From Pseudoneurospora amorphoporcata (taxonomy: Eukaryota > Ascomycota > Sordariomycetes > Sordariales > Sordariaceae): a DNA stretch of 64,000 nucleotides. The notes below the pieces were generated by a model. The model had not been told where the DNA came from. It was given only the letters and a program-made list of their open reading frames with translations, and did not search any database. Of the stretch, positions 31,977 to 43,400 are shown piece after piece. Positions within the stretch are counted from its first letter, which is position 1; each line of letters begins with the position of its first letter. The position numbers were made by a program, and so were the translations under genes. The stretch lies in NCBI GenBank assembly GCA_033297205.1, contig MU859075.1, forward strand, positions 186,001-250,000, given 5' to 3'.

Positions 31977-32905
31977 TCAGAGTCTCGCTCTCTGCTTCCT
32001 TTTTTCAGCGTGTACGTTGGTGATGCGCCTGCTACGCTTCTTGCCGTGGCGGGCCTTTGCTACAAAGTATTCGCGTTGGAGCAGACCGCCGATCTTGTCG
32101 TCGCGGGCGGCAGCAAGGGCGAGGAGCTCGTCTCGGTCGCTGATGGAGATCAGGGGTCTATCGGTTCGATTGTGGCGCTCGGAGAGGAGAGAAAGGTAGT
32201 GGGCTTTGACGGCTGAAGGCGTTTCCTCATCGGTGGATGGAAAAGGAAAAATGGAAAGGCTTCTCTCCTTCTCGCTGTCAGCTGAGCCCGACGCATTATC
32301 TTCCGCTTTTCCGTCACCTGATCTTCCATTTTTCAATCCCTCCTTCATCTGTTCGGCGATTTTGGCAAGGAGGCTCAAGGCCTCAGCAGACTTGGCGCTC
32401 GAGCTGACGATGGCCTCTAAAGCCTCGACCTGTCGAATGCTGCACTCACTCTCCCTGGTGGTTGCGATGCTCGGGCTTTGGCGAGGAAGTGTGGTCAACA
32501 CGGCAGAGGACGAACCAGGAGTGGCGCCGGCGCGGACAGAGGGTTGAGCGTCGAGTATTTTATTGATTCTTCTGTTGCGCTTTGATCTCCCTAATGACGT
32601 TTTGAAGTCCGTTCATGACCTCCTGGGGACGGTTATCGCTCTTGTTCTTCGTACGGTTTTCGTCCCACCAGGCCTTAAGCTCGGACTGGACATGCGGAGG
32701 AACCTATACGAGTTAAACAAATTTCAAAAAGAAATAAGCTTGACAGCTGCAGTTGAAGTTACTTAACTTACAGGAATGCACGTCCGATGGTGACCATTCT
32801 TTGCGCATTGCTAGCACGCACTTCCACGTCCACCTTGGTTGTTACATTTCTGGCCCGGTGTATGGAAAGCCGTTGGCCCTGTAAAGACGGCGGCACAGTC
32901 AGAGA
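31977..32905 (-). pseudogene. Cys-motif gene with the shared 42-residue motif (paralog 2), damaged
   Basis: Reads from about 32905 on the minus strand. A Cys-rich block (QKCNN, SAC, a TAG stop at 32811-32813, then QCAKNGHHRTC) is followed by a good intron (32704-32771: GTAAGT donor, TTTAACTC branch, GTATAG acceptor). The next exon encodes QSELKAWWDENRTKNKS and NGLQNVIREIKAQQKNQ, then meets TAA at 32560-32562. The neighbouring frame continues without a stop to 31977 and encodes a helix (ALEAIVSSSAKSAEALSLLAKIAEQM), an acidic linker, and the motif HYLSLLSERHNRT, PLISISDRDELLALAAARD, IGGLLQ, ending in a basic tail. One stop and one frameshift therefore separate the pieces. A TTTACAG acceptor with CTGAC branch near 32890 suggests another exon upstream. 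The Cys spacing resembles Cys-rich blocks in Neurospora hypothetical proteins; zinc binding is inference. Confidence 0.5.
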
Positions 32906-33117
32906 TTCTTTGACCGGAGCAGCCAATCCAGATCATCACCATCATCCTCAAACGTCGACTCCATACATCACACCCAGTCAGATGGGCTTGGGCCACATCG
33001 CCCTTTCTAACCTCTGTGTATGGCCTCACGGTGCTCACCAACTCAACCACCAACCCACATCCACACCATCCCGATAATCCAACACCTAACGTGACAAGAA
33101 TCAGGAGGTAGCTTATT

Positions 33118-33123
33118 CATAAG
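33118..33123 (+). promoter_or_regulatory. TATA-like element of 5S copy 3
   Basis: CATAAG at -29 to -24 from the 5S start. Confidence 0.5.
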
Positions 33124-33146
33124 CACTCGCTTTGGAAAGAATTAGT

Positions 33147-33265
33147 ACATACGACCATACCCACTGGAAAACTCGGGATCCCGTCCGCTCTCCCATAGAT
33201 AAGCCAGTGAGGGCCAGACTAGTAGTTGGGTCGGTGACGACCAGCGAATCCCTGGTGTTGTATGT
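33147..33265 (+). rRNA. 5S ribosomal RNA, copy 3
   Basis: 119 nt, identical to copy 1, followed by CATTTTTTC as terminator. Confidence 0.97.
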
Positions 33266-33443
33266 CATTTTTTCTCGTGTTTTTTTTTCCTTGCCATCAT
33301 TTATTTTTTGCCAATTGTCTGCATCACACGGGCCGATGCGAACATTCCATGTACCTATGGCGGGTTGAAGTATCATCATATATTTTCCATATCCGTCCCT
33401 ATCATATACAGCTATCCCATCCCAGTTCCATACCCTTTCCCAC

Positions 33444-33477
33444 CCCCATCCCCATCCCCATCCCCATCCCCATCCCC
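33444..33477. repeat. (CCCCAT)n microsatellite
   Basis: Five CCCCAT units and a final CCCC. On the minus strand, which is the EME1 transcript side, this is six runs of four G separated by AT, just 16 bases past the EME1 stop codon. Confidence 0.9.
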
Positions 33478-33492
33478 AGACCCCCTTGCCCC

Positions 33493-35772
33493 CTAAACCT
33501 CCGTACTCATCTCATCCCTCCCCGTAAAAATCTTCCAAAGCCTCTTACTAACCGCCTTGCCCACCCTCTTCTCCCCAACCTCACCCTCCTTATTAATCAC
33601 CCTCCTCACATCCTCCAGCGTCCCCGGCCCGCCCCTTTCTAGGGCGTTCACCAGCCTTCCAACACTAGGATACTCATTCGCGATCCCCATGGCTATGGGC
33701 GCCGTGATCCTCGCTACCTCCTGCAGCGTCCGCACGTAAATGTCTTTTGGGTCGATGCCCGTACGGACCTGTCCGCTGTCCATGCAGAAACCGGCCGACT
33801 TCATCAAGTAATCTTCCAGACGTGTCTTGTAGGGCGCGACGGCGAGTTGTTGAGTGAAGAGCTGGAGTTGGGTAGCGGTTTCCTGGGCGCAGGTGGTGTG
33901 GTAGATTTGCAGGGAGTGGAGGAGTTGGAGTTGGAGGAGGGCGGTGTCGATTTGGATTTCGTTAATCTGAAGAGGGGGGTCGTTTTTCTTGGCCCGGCGG
34001 GCAGGCGCCGAGGCAGAAGCAGAAGCGTCCTCGGCTGCTAAACGGGAACGGACCTCCGAGGCAAACTCGTTGTTACGCTTGTTACGGGATTTCGCGAGGA
34101 GTTGTTTCAGGCCCTCGATTAGGTAGATGGTTCGGTGACCGGGAAAATGGCGTTGCATCTTGAGCACGTGCGCTTCGAGATTGTGGCCCTCGGCGCCCAT
34201 TGCAAGCTTGGCAAATTCGGCGGCGGGGAGGATGACGAGGCTGAACTTCTCGGTTTCGGTGGTCTCGGGGATGGGATCGTAATGGTGGCGCTCTTCGTCG
34301 TAGCGGGCTTTGACCACGCGGCGCCAGCGCACGACGTTGTCGACAGGGGAGGTCCAGGTGGTGACTTCTTTGACATCGACCTTTTTGAGAAACTCCTCGG
34401 CCTTGATCCTGGCGGCCTGGTCGAGGCTAGATGGAAGATCTACGATCATCTCGGGGGTGGCGGTTTCCTTTCTGGTCTTCAGCTTGTTGGCTTCAGCGCG
34501 GGCGGCGGCGCGCTGCTTCTCTTCGGCCTTCTGTTGCCTCTCGCGCTCTTTCTCTCGCTTCTTCCTTTCTGCTGCGGCCTTCTTTTCGAGAGCTTTGTCT
34601 TCTCTTTCCCTGGCTCGTTCTTCGGCTGTTTTCCTTGCACCTCCTGCTGCGGGCTTCGGTCTTGTGGACCCCGTTGTTGTGGATGCGGACTTAGTGAATG
34701 TTCGCTTCGTAGGTCCCGACAGATCACCCGTCGTGGTGCGACTGGCTGGAAAGCGGAGATCGGATATGTCTGGGAAGTCATCATCATCGTCATCATCGGA
34801 TAAAGGGTCAGTGACTCCGTCCTCGCCCGAGTCATCGAGGGCAATAACGTTCGATTGACTTCTCCCTAGTGGGCGGCGAGGACTAGATTTTGCTGGAAGG
34901 GGGGCCGAGCTTGATATGGGATCCCATGCTGCGGCTGTGGTTGGCGCCCTTGACGGCTCTCTTGGTTTCGGATTCATCCTTGGCGGAGGGTCTGCAAATG
35001 GATCATCGTCGGAATCGTCTATGACGGTGACTTCTGGTGTGACTTTCGCAGATGCAGATGCGGATGCAGGGGCAGGTCCTTTTCCTTTTTCCTCTCGGGT
35101 GGGTCTTGGGGGCGGGCTCGCAAAAGGATCGGAGTCGTCGTCATCATCACGAAAGGTTGGTTTTGGCGCTGGTGGTTTGGACAGAGGTATTTTTGAGCTC
35201 GAAATATGGGGAGAGCTAGAAAATTCAACATCCTCTATTGCCCTACTGCTACTCCTTCTTGATGGCCCTGGCCGAGCGGGACTTTTGGTTATCGCTGGAA
35301 CATGTGTTTGCGCCAGCCGAGCCTTCGGGCTGTCGGACTTTGAGACTGGAGGAGATAAGCGCTGTCGCTTCCTAGCTGGCTCGCTTGTTCGGTCACCTCC
35401 GGTTGTCGGTTTGCTGATATTGTCAATATCAGGAAAGCCATCCGAAGACAGCCATGACATGTCAATGTCGAGTATCGAAGTTTCCTTCTGTGTTATACTC
35501 CGAGCAGAGCTTTTGTTGGACTTCAATTCTTGACTGTCCCCATTAAGATCCAAGGTGCCGAGCCTAGGTTCTTCTCTGGCGAGGCGGTTTGGCGTAGATA
35601 TTGGTGGAATATCATCGGCTGTGAGGTCAAAAATGTCGTAGTCTAGATCATCATGGGGGATGGTCTTCTTTGCGCTGGGCGGTACACGCGACGACGACTT
35701 GTTGTTGGCAGCTGGTGTTGACTGAGGTTCTACCTCTGGGCTGGAGATAAGGTCAATAACGTCCGCGGGCAT
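33493..35772 (-). CDS. eme1: EME1/Mms4, partner subunit of the Mus81 junction endonuclease
   Basis: Single exon, 759 residues from ATG at 35772. The N-terminal ~380 residues are disordered and acidic. They contain three hydrophobic-acidic patches like SUMO-interacting motifs (residues 5-9 VIDLI, 248-252 VTVID, 309-313 VIALD) and a repeated DPFAxPPPR (215-223 and 257-265). A charged helix at 380-435 precedes the ERCC4-like nuclease fold, ~445-640, including SPVDNVVRWRRVV, FSLVILPAAEFAKL and HRTIYLIEGL. The ERKxxxD catalytic motif of Mus81 is absent, as expected for the non-catalytic partner. A helix-hairpin-helix region lies at ~675-745 (ITAPIAMGIANEYPSVGRLV). With Mus81 the family cuts nicked Holliday junctions and 3' flaps in recombination and fork repair in the nucleus. 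The ATG lies close to the divergent upstream region and the frame is intact. Confidence 0.85.
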   Translation of the reverse strand: MPADVIDLISSPEVEPQSTPAANNKSSSRVPPSAKKTIPHDDLDYDIFDLTADDIPPISTPNRLAREEPRLGTLDLNGDSQELKSNKSSARSITQKETSILDIDMSWLSSDGFPDIDNISKPTTGGDRTSEPARKRQRLSPPVSKSDSPKARLAQTHVPAITKSPARPGPSRRSSSRAIEDVEFSSSPHISSSKIPLSKPPAPKPTFRDDDDDSDPFASPPPRPTREEKGKGPAPASASASAKVTPEVTVIDDSDDDPFADPPPRMNPKPREPSRAPTTAAAWDPISSSAPLPAKSSPRRPLGRSQSNVIALDDSGEDGVTDPLSDDDDDDDFPDISDLRFPASRTTTGDLSGPTKRTFTKSASTTTGSTRPKPAAGGARKTAEERAREREDKALEKKAAAERKKREKERERQQKAEEKQRAAARAEANKLKTRKETATPEMIVDLPSSLDQAARIKAEEFLKKVDVKEVTTWTSPVDNVVRWRRVVKARYDEERHHYDPIPETTETEKFSLVILPAAEFAKLAMGAEGHNLEAHVLKMQRHFPGHRTIYLIEGLKQLLAKSRNKRNNEFASEVRSRLAAEDASASASAPARRAKKNDPPLQINEIQIDTALLQLQLLHSLQIYHTTCAQETATQLQLFTQQLAVAPYKTRLEDYLMKSAGFCMDSGQVRTGIDPKDIYVRTLQEVARITAPIAMGIANEYPSVGRLVNALERGGPGTLEDVRRVINKEGEVGEKRVGKAVSKRLWKIFTGRDEMSTEV

Positions 35773-38700
35773 GGCTCAAGGCTTCAATGGGTCGTGGAAA
35801 CTGGTTGAATCCTGGTGGCTTCTCTCCATAACCCAAGTCTCCGGTGGTGACAAAGTCGCGGTCGATTCAACTTCACAATGCGCGTTGGCCGTTTGCCTTG
35901 GGGGTGGGTGGTTCTCAGCGAATTCTCCGTTCGTAGTGTCGTGGAGTGTCGTTTCGGCCGCTGTTTTTCTCGCGACTATTATGCCGGTATCACGGCGCGA
36001 CAGGAGACGGCGTTGCGACAGCGTGACGGGATGCGGTGCAGTGACATGGTGTGACGACATGACGCGACGGGAAGACGCTTGAGCACGAACTTGACGCGGG
36101 ATTCACGTGATCTGAGCTTAATCAGACCCCGCTCTCCACTCTTGCCGTTCCCGTCGTTTCATTTCCTTTTAGGTTCCAACGCTGCTCCGCGGTTTCTCCA
36201 CTTTTGTGTTGGTTTGTTTGCTGACCCGACCAGGCCGACCCCGTTCGCACTATCAAAATCGCAATGACCGACGACCGACTGATCGACGACCTCTTGCCCC
36301 GGGTCCCGATTCAAATGTCCATGGTTCTGTGTAGTGTACGAAACACATGGCATAACCGGGAATAGTGGGCCATCAAAGACGAGGCAAACAAAAACATGAT
36401 CAATGGAATGGAAGAAGCTGAGGAAGCTGAGGAAGCTCATCTCTCTTCTTTCTTTTGAGACTCCATGCGCTTTTCGTCTTTTTGTCTCAGAGACAGTTCA
36501 TTAACCATTCGGATACACCGTATCGAAACAGGTCAACATAACAGTGCCGCTGGCAGCCTCCAACACTCGCCCGTTTTATGAAGGATCAAACTATGCTCCC
36601 ATCACTGTTCCTTCGCGCATACATAACGAGATTAGATGAAATTGGTTGTCCATCATCTTCGAATCCCTGCATCTCTAAATTCGAAGAATTGTCTCGGCAT
36701 TGGGAGGGAGTCCGCTTCCACGTGGATATCGTTCGTTCGGTCGTCCAACTGCAGTCTTGTCTGCCTGTCTGCTCTTGATTGGGAACTTAACCCCCATCTC
36801 ACCCCCCGGCAACGTGCCAAAGACGGGGCTGCCCGGGCGCGCCGTCACACCGTGATCTCTTCCTCTCTTCCTCATTCGTCTTTTCGTTCTTTTCTTCTCT
36901 TTCCCACGGGTGAAGCGAGAGACGTTGAACCGTAACGGGCCCGAACTGACTGACAGACTGACAGGGGCTTTAAAATTCAACGGGGAAGCTAAGGTAACGC
37001 AGGTGCACGGTCCCAGGTTATCCATCCAAATGTTACCGAGGTGCCAGTGCTTCTGGCAAACGAATCCGGAGCATGCTCTCGTTTGGGAGACTGTTGCCGC
37101 TGTAGGGCGCGGGAAAGGCAAACTGGGGGGTGGAAGATGCAGCACGCCATGGCCGTTCCTCTGTGCACTACCAACACGATATCTTTGGTGCGTGTAGGTT
37201 CTCAAGATATGGAAGATATCTCGACCTTATTCTGGAACCTTAAATGGCCGACGATGGCAACGCAGCATCGTCAACAAAAAAACATCAGGCCATCGATCGT
37301 CGCGAGGGCTGTATCGGCGCCCTTGGCTACGTCTAGAAGGGGCAAGGCATCCGGAGCCTGCCAGGCTAGTTTCTCCGAAGCCCGCGGGAACCCAGGACCT
37401 CTAACATCCTTTTTCATGATTCCCGCAGTGCCGGCGGATGGATGGATTGCACTTTGCCCGCCCGTTGATATTTGATTGCGCACAGACCGCTCATTCCGAC
37501 GACGAGGGGGCAGATGCAGAGAGACAATCAAGGCGCCCCGTGAAACGATAGGTGGCAAGCGCACCCCGCATTCTGGCATCAGATCGTATCGTTGTGGGTG
37601 TTGTGCACGATCGAGCTGATGCGCGTTCTTTGGCCCGCCTGAAATCTGAATATCCAGAAATGGATGAAAGTGGTGTTGAAGAATTGGGTCTTAAGCTCGC
37701 CGTTGCCCTTGATCAAAGCGTACTGACAACCAGGAAAGTGTTCGGTCATCGGTAGCCTCACAAGTGGGCGCTTTCGATTCCCACTTGGGGTGAAACAACG
37801 GAATGCTTGTAATGTCGAACTGGGCGCGGATATCCCGAATTACAATCTGGGGGGTAACGAGCACTGGTGAAGCACGCCCATTTCCGAGAAGGACTGTCGG
37901 ATATCGGCTGTTGATTGGGCAGAGGGACCGCCTTGAGCTCCATGAATGGAGCGCCTTGAGGGCATGTCTTGGGAGCACAGCGAATTGCATGTGTGTTCCT
38001 GGTTCCTGAAAAGCGTGCCTGCTATTCGTGCTGTGTGCCTGCAGATCCAGAGACAGCCGAGCCAGACCCCTTGCTTTGGGCGGTTTTCTGTGTTCCTGGC
38101 ATGATGTGGTGTCCGTTCGCTTCGCTCGCATCCGCTCGGTCACAGAATCTCGAGACCCCACTGCCGCTAACGTTGGGTTCATCCCCTCCACTAGCACCTT
38201 GCGCCGTGTGCCTTGATAGCGCTCATGCACCCCTGAATTTACACCAAGGAAGAAGGCTTCCAGAGTGGGAGTGCGTTGGGTTGGGTGGATTAAATTTTAG
38301 GGCCAAGGAGGGAAAGACAAGGCGACGATCTCAGGGGAAGTTTGGTGATAAGCGGGTGCGGTTTTTGCGTTTCCCACCCCGCAAAAGGGCATACAGAACC
38401 CATATTTTGCTATATTTACAGATGGGCATGTCCGTGTGCTTTAAATATCCTCGATAGTGTACGCCGTGCTGTCAAATGTTGTTTGTTGTTTGAAGACGAG
38501 ATTGCGTGGACTTTTTGTGTGACGGGTGTTGAAGGTGGGCTTTTAGCTCCCTCCAGAAAAGGAGTCCATGAGGATGAGAGAGCATGCATGGTTCATCTGA
38601 TCTGTGTGATCCGCGAGAGAACACAACAGATGCGCAGTGTTATGCAGAGCCTCGCCTAAAGTATAACTATAACACAGCATCCCGCGCATGCAGATAGATG

Positions 38701-38926
38701 CAGTGGCGTGGAGAGGGGTGCCGTTGTTGGAAAGAGAAAAACGAAGCAAGCACGGGTGCCCCTTATTCATCTCGCCATCTCGTTGGCGGGTTGACGATTC
38801 TGTACAGGTGCAAACGATTGCGACCCCCATTATGTTTGTTTTTTTCCCTCTCCCGACATCCCGCCCTATTGATCCGGATCCGGTTTGCATCGAAAACTGT
38901 GACAAAGAATACAGAAAGGGAGAGAG

Positions 38927-38958
<32 letters not shown>

Positions 38959-40421
38959 AAAAAAAAAAAGGCGAAAAGGGGCCGTTTTTGAGAGGCAATC
39001 GAACGGGGAGTGTTCGTACCGACTTCGTACCCGACTATCAGGGCATGCAAGGATGTCTTTACTTTTGCCATGTTTTCCATCCCCAGATGCCGGGTCCAGC
39101 TGGAGCTTCCACTTTCTGTGGTTCGGGTTCCCTTGATTGCTTTCCTACCTCTCGCAAAGGCAAACCGCCCAGCTGGGAACAGGAGATGTCTGTTTCTCAG
39201 GTCCGTCCGTGTCTGTGGTGCAGCAAGCACAATCAGCGAGAGATGGAAAATGATTTCTCATTCGCTCCCGATCTGGTCAAGGCAAGTGCCCCTGGTCAAG
39301 ACAAGTGCCCAGGGCCATGTTCCCCAAAGCGTACTAACTCAATCGGAATGGCTTGGCGGATCCCCAATCAGAAGCGATTTTCGTTGCTTCCTTCCTCTCC
39401 AGTGTTCAGGGGATGGCAGTGGATGGGGGAGGTGCCAGTGGCCGCGAGTGGATGGTGACTGCCCAGGTGCGAATTGCTAGCGTTGGTAATTTGCGACACC
39501 GTCTACACCCCGGCCGGTCGGTCAGCGCAATCAAATAAACAAGCAGAGGTCCCCAAACCACCTTTCAGCCCAGAGATCCTGAACCACTTTTTTTTTTTGT
39601 GATTTTGCAGCATTTGGGTTTGCCAGCATCTTGCCCGCTCCTCGACCTTGGGCGAAATAAAAAAGGAAATCAAGGCCGGTATCGATAAGACATCCACTCC
39701 CGACACCCGTCTAACACGCCTCACGGCCAGCTGGAACATATGACGCCCGCTGTGGAAGTTAAAGCTGGATAACACCCGCCTCCCCGCGAGGGGTCCGTAG
39801 TCCGCCATTCCGTCCATCCTTCTCGACACACCACCACAGCTATACCTACGGCTACCACAGCAGCTACCACAGCGAACAGTCCCTCCTTTTGTCCAGTCCA
39901 CTATTCCAGAGACATCTCTCCGCCAAACCCATACAGTAACTACGAGATACCCGACGGAGGAGATTGTATTTCACGAGACCAAGACTCAGGAGATACGACT
40001 ATACGCTACCTTCAGGTTTATCCCTTGCAGCGCATTCCAGAATCACCCACCACACGGGCATCCAGTCCCAATTGGCGACCAGTCGTTACTTTGAACCCAA
40101 CAAGCCGCCGAGCAACCCGAAACCAAGTTATTACCATCCCGTTCGGTTGCCGACCGTTATTCGCTATTCGTCGCTCCCTAGAGGTATATATTTGCCCAAC
40201 TATCAGTGCAGCCAGGCGCACAAGAGTGTGTGGGACGCTGGGAATCAATTCGACCTGGGCGGTAGTGCAAGTGTTGCAGTTGCTGCAGGTGGTATTGCGC
40301 AGTCGCATTGGCCCGTCAGCGGTACCCAAGCCTGAGGTCCAAAACGGCCACGGCCCTTCAATCTTAGCCGTCACGGTCCGTTCGCTTTCAAGGAACAGAT
40401 CGATCAGAGGAAGATAAAACA
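35773..40421. other. Long gene-poor region upstream of the kinesin
   Basis: About 4.6 kb. The last ~600 bases are C/A-rich with many CAC triplets and look like the kinesin leader. The rest has only short open frames in all directions with no splice-consistent gene. It holds a 9-bp triplicate (GAAGCTGAG) at 36412-36437, a near-perfect 19-bp duplicate (GGTCAAGNCAAGTGCCC) at about 39277-39312, and an A-rich tract. It could encode long non-coding RNA; nothing in the sequence shows it. Confidence 0.45.
38927..38969. repeat. A-rich tract
   Basis: A27, GAGG, then A12, in a wider purine-only stretch. Confidence 0.95.
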
Positions 40422-43400
40422 ATGGACGTCGCCTCTCCTCCAAATTCCCCGGGCGGTTCCAGCTTGCCTCAGCGACCCATGAGCGCCATGGTCCGTCCAG
40501 CACCAAGAAGCAGCAGTCGCATGAGCATCACCAGCAAGACTGGTGGTGGGAGTCGAGCGTCGGACGACGATGTCAAGACTGCAGTCAGAGTCGGTACGTA
40601 CCCCCATAACACCTGAACCCCCTTTTTGGGCTACCCCCTGTGGTCCCCCAGCATTCCAGCTGCGGCATTCCCGCGCCTATACGGCAGCGCCGAGAGAGAC
40701 AGCCACTCCCGCCTGCAAAAACAACAGACTTGAACAACTCTGATGCTGACATCGCATTTTCCCATCTATAGCGGTGCGCGTGAGGCCGCCCCTGGGTCCA
40801 GACGATCCGGGATACGATCTTGTCCCACAGCGCTTTCAGCGGTCAATGGTACAGGTCCAAGGAGAAACCGGAGTAGCCATCGATTCACCACAGGGCCGCA
40901 AGTTGTTCGTGTTCGACAGGGTTTTTGGTCCCGAAGTCGACCAGGAGGGCGTCTGGGAGTATCTTAGCGACTGTGTAAATGCTTTCACGCAGGGTTACAA
41001 TGTCTCGCTTCTCGCCTACGGCCAGTCGGGCGCCGGCAAGTCGTACACCATGGGCACTGCAGGCCCCGATGTGCAGGAAGACCTAGAGGCCATGGGTAAG
41101 TGCACCTGGCACCGGCCTCTGAGACATGCAGCTGCCCTCCGACCAAGAAGTTTGTGTGCTAACTGTACGTGTAGGAGTCATCCCGCGGGCCGCCATCGCC
41201 CTGTTCGAAAAGCTGGACGGCTCAAGTCCAAAGCCCCAGGGCGGCGCTTCGAAACGGGCTTCCATGTCCCAACTACGTGCTCCCTCGAGAGCGACGCTTC
41301 AGCCTTCCCACATCGACAAGGATTGGAAATTGACTGCGACCTACGTCGAGATTTACAACGAAAGCCTGCGAGATCTCCTAATCCCAGAGCAGATTCCACA
41401 GCATGAGCGCGGCACCGTCACCATCCGTGAGGATGTCAAGGGGAACATCATCCTCACCGGGTTGCAGCAAATCGAGGTCAATTCGGTCGACGATCTAATG
41501 AATGTGTTAGCCCAGGGTTCAGCACTCCGCCAGACCGATGCGACAGCCATCAACGCCCGTTCTTCGAGATCCCACGCCGTCTTCAGCCTTAACCTGGTAC
41601 GAAAAGGAGCCAAGGGACCGGCGGCGCCCGCCGATAGACGTATGTCGATGCCGCTCGAGGCCATGTCCGGTACAGAGGCCATGGTTACCACCGATAGCAA
41701 GATGCACTTCGTCGATCTGGCCGGTAGCGAACGTCTCAAGAATACCGGAGCTCAAGGCGACCGTGCCAAGGAGGGTATTTCGATCAATGCTGGCCTGGCC
41801 GCCCTAGGCAAGGTTATATCGCAGCTTTCGTCACGGCAACCAGGAGCGCATGTGTCGTACCGAGATTCGAAACTTACTCGCTTGCTTCAAGATTCTCTGG
41901 GCGGAAATGCCATCACGTACATGATAGCTTGCGTAACCCAAGCCGAATTCCACCTTAGCGAAACACTCAATACGGTACAATATGCTCAGAGAGCGCGAGC
42001 GATTCAGAGCAAGCCGAGGATACAACAGGTGGACGATGGCGACAAACAGGCCATTATCGAGCGCTTGAAAGCGGAGGTTGCGTTCTTGCGAGAGCAAATT
42101 CGGAGCTCGGAAAGGGGCGGGGGTGACCGACGTAGCATGTTGCTAGCTCCTGGGGAAAGGTCCGAGCGGCAGAATGAGCGGGAGGCCGAGCTCCAGAACC
42201 AGCTATTGGACGCCAGGGAAAATTATACCACGCTATCCCAGCGACACGCGAAGCTGATTTCTGAGATGGCCAAGGCGCGGGAGAACGAGTTTGCTGAGAA
42301 CCAGCATCTCGAGGAAAGCTTGGATGAAAGCGCCACCGAACGTCTAAATCGCTCAAACAGCTTCGCTCAGGCCGTCGAGCAGGTCGTTCTCGAATACGAG
42401 AAGACAATCCAATCGCTCGAACAGTCCCTTGCCAGCACCCGGGCCACCCTCGCTAACACCGAGACCACGCTGCTTGAGAAGGAAACGAAGTGCGCATATA
42501 CGGAGACCATCAACACTCAGCTCCAGGCGAGGCTGCAAAAGCTAATGGACCGTGAGGCTAGTACGGAGAATTACTTACATGACCTGGAGGCCAAGCTGGA
42601 TACCCATACTTCTGGAGAGGAAAAGAACGCCACCATTATCACCGAGCTGCGCAAGGAAATTGCTCGTGTACGGGAGAATGAGGCAAACGCGGAAGACTAC
42701 ATCTCCACCCTGGAAGAGCGTCTCGCCGAGGCTGATCAGGATGCTGAGTTGATGCAGAGGGAAATTGACCGTCTTGAGCAGGTTATTGAACGCCAGCGCA
42801 GTCTCGGGAAGCTGGACTCCCTGCTGAACGAACTTGATCACATCCAGCAAGATCCGCCAACCATCCCCGAGAACGAGCATGAACTCACCAACGGAGCCCG
42901 CCATCGAAAGTCGATGGCCAGCCGGGACTATGCCAGCCATTCACGTAGCCAGAGCCATGTCAGCCACCGAAGCCAGTTTGAGGAACCGATCCGGGAGAGC
43001 AGCGAGGAAGACATTCCCGAGGAAGATGAGGAAGATTTTGTGACCCCAATGGAGAATGCAAACCACTCGACACCGAAGGCGTCGCACGCTCAACTGGCGG
43101 GCAAGAACGGCTCGAAACTGGTACCTGTGGATAAGTTCGAAACCGTTACTAAGGAGCTCGTCGAGCTACGTACTGAGCATGAGACAACTCTGCATGACTA
43201 CAGCGCTCTCCAAGCTAAGCACGAGGAGGCACTTCGGGCGCTCGCGGAGCTGCAGGATGCCGTCGACGAGGCCCGCCATCCGAGCCGCGTACGGGATTCC
43301 ATTCTTTCAGTATCAGCACCGGGCACGCGGCCCATGTCCTTCGTGTCTGGTGAGACCAAGAATGGCCACCGATCCTTGTCATCCGAGTTGTCATCGGCCC

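Noticed and set aside
34135..35533. Plus-strand frames across EME1
   Set aside because: Shadows of the EME1 coding sequence with Gly/Ser low complexity; no independent support.
36675..38457. Several 100-180-codon frames between EME1 and the kinesin
   Set aside because: Overlapping on both strands, no splice sites, no domains, composition like random GC-balanced sequence.
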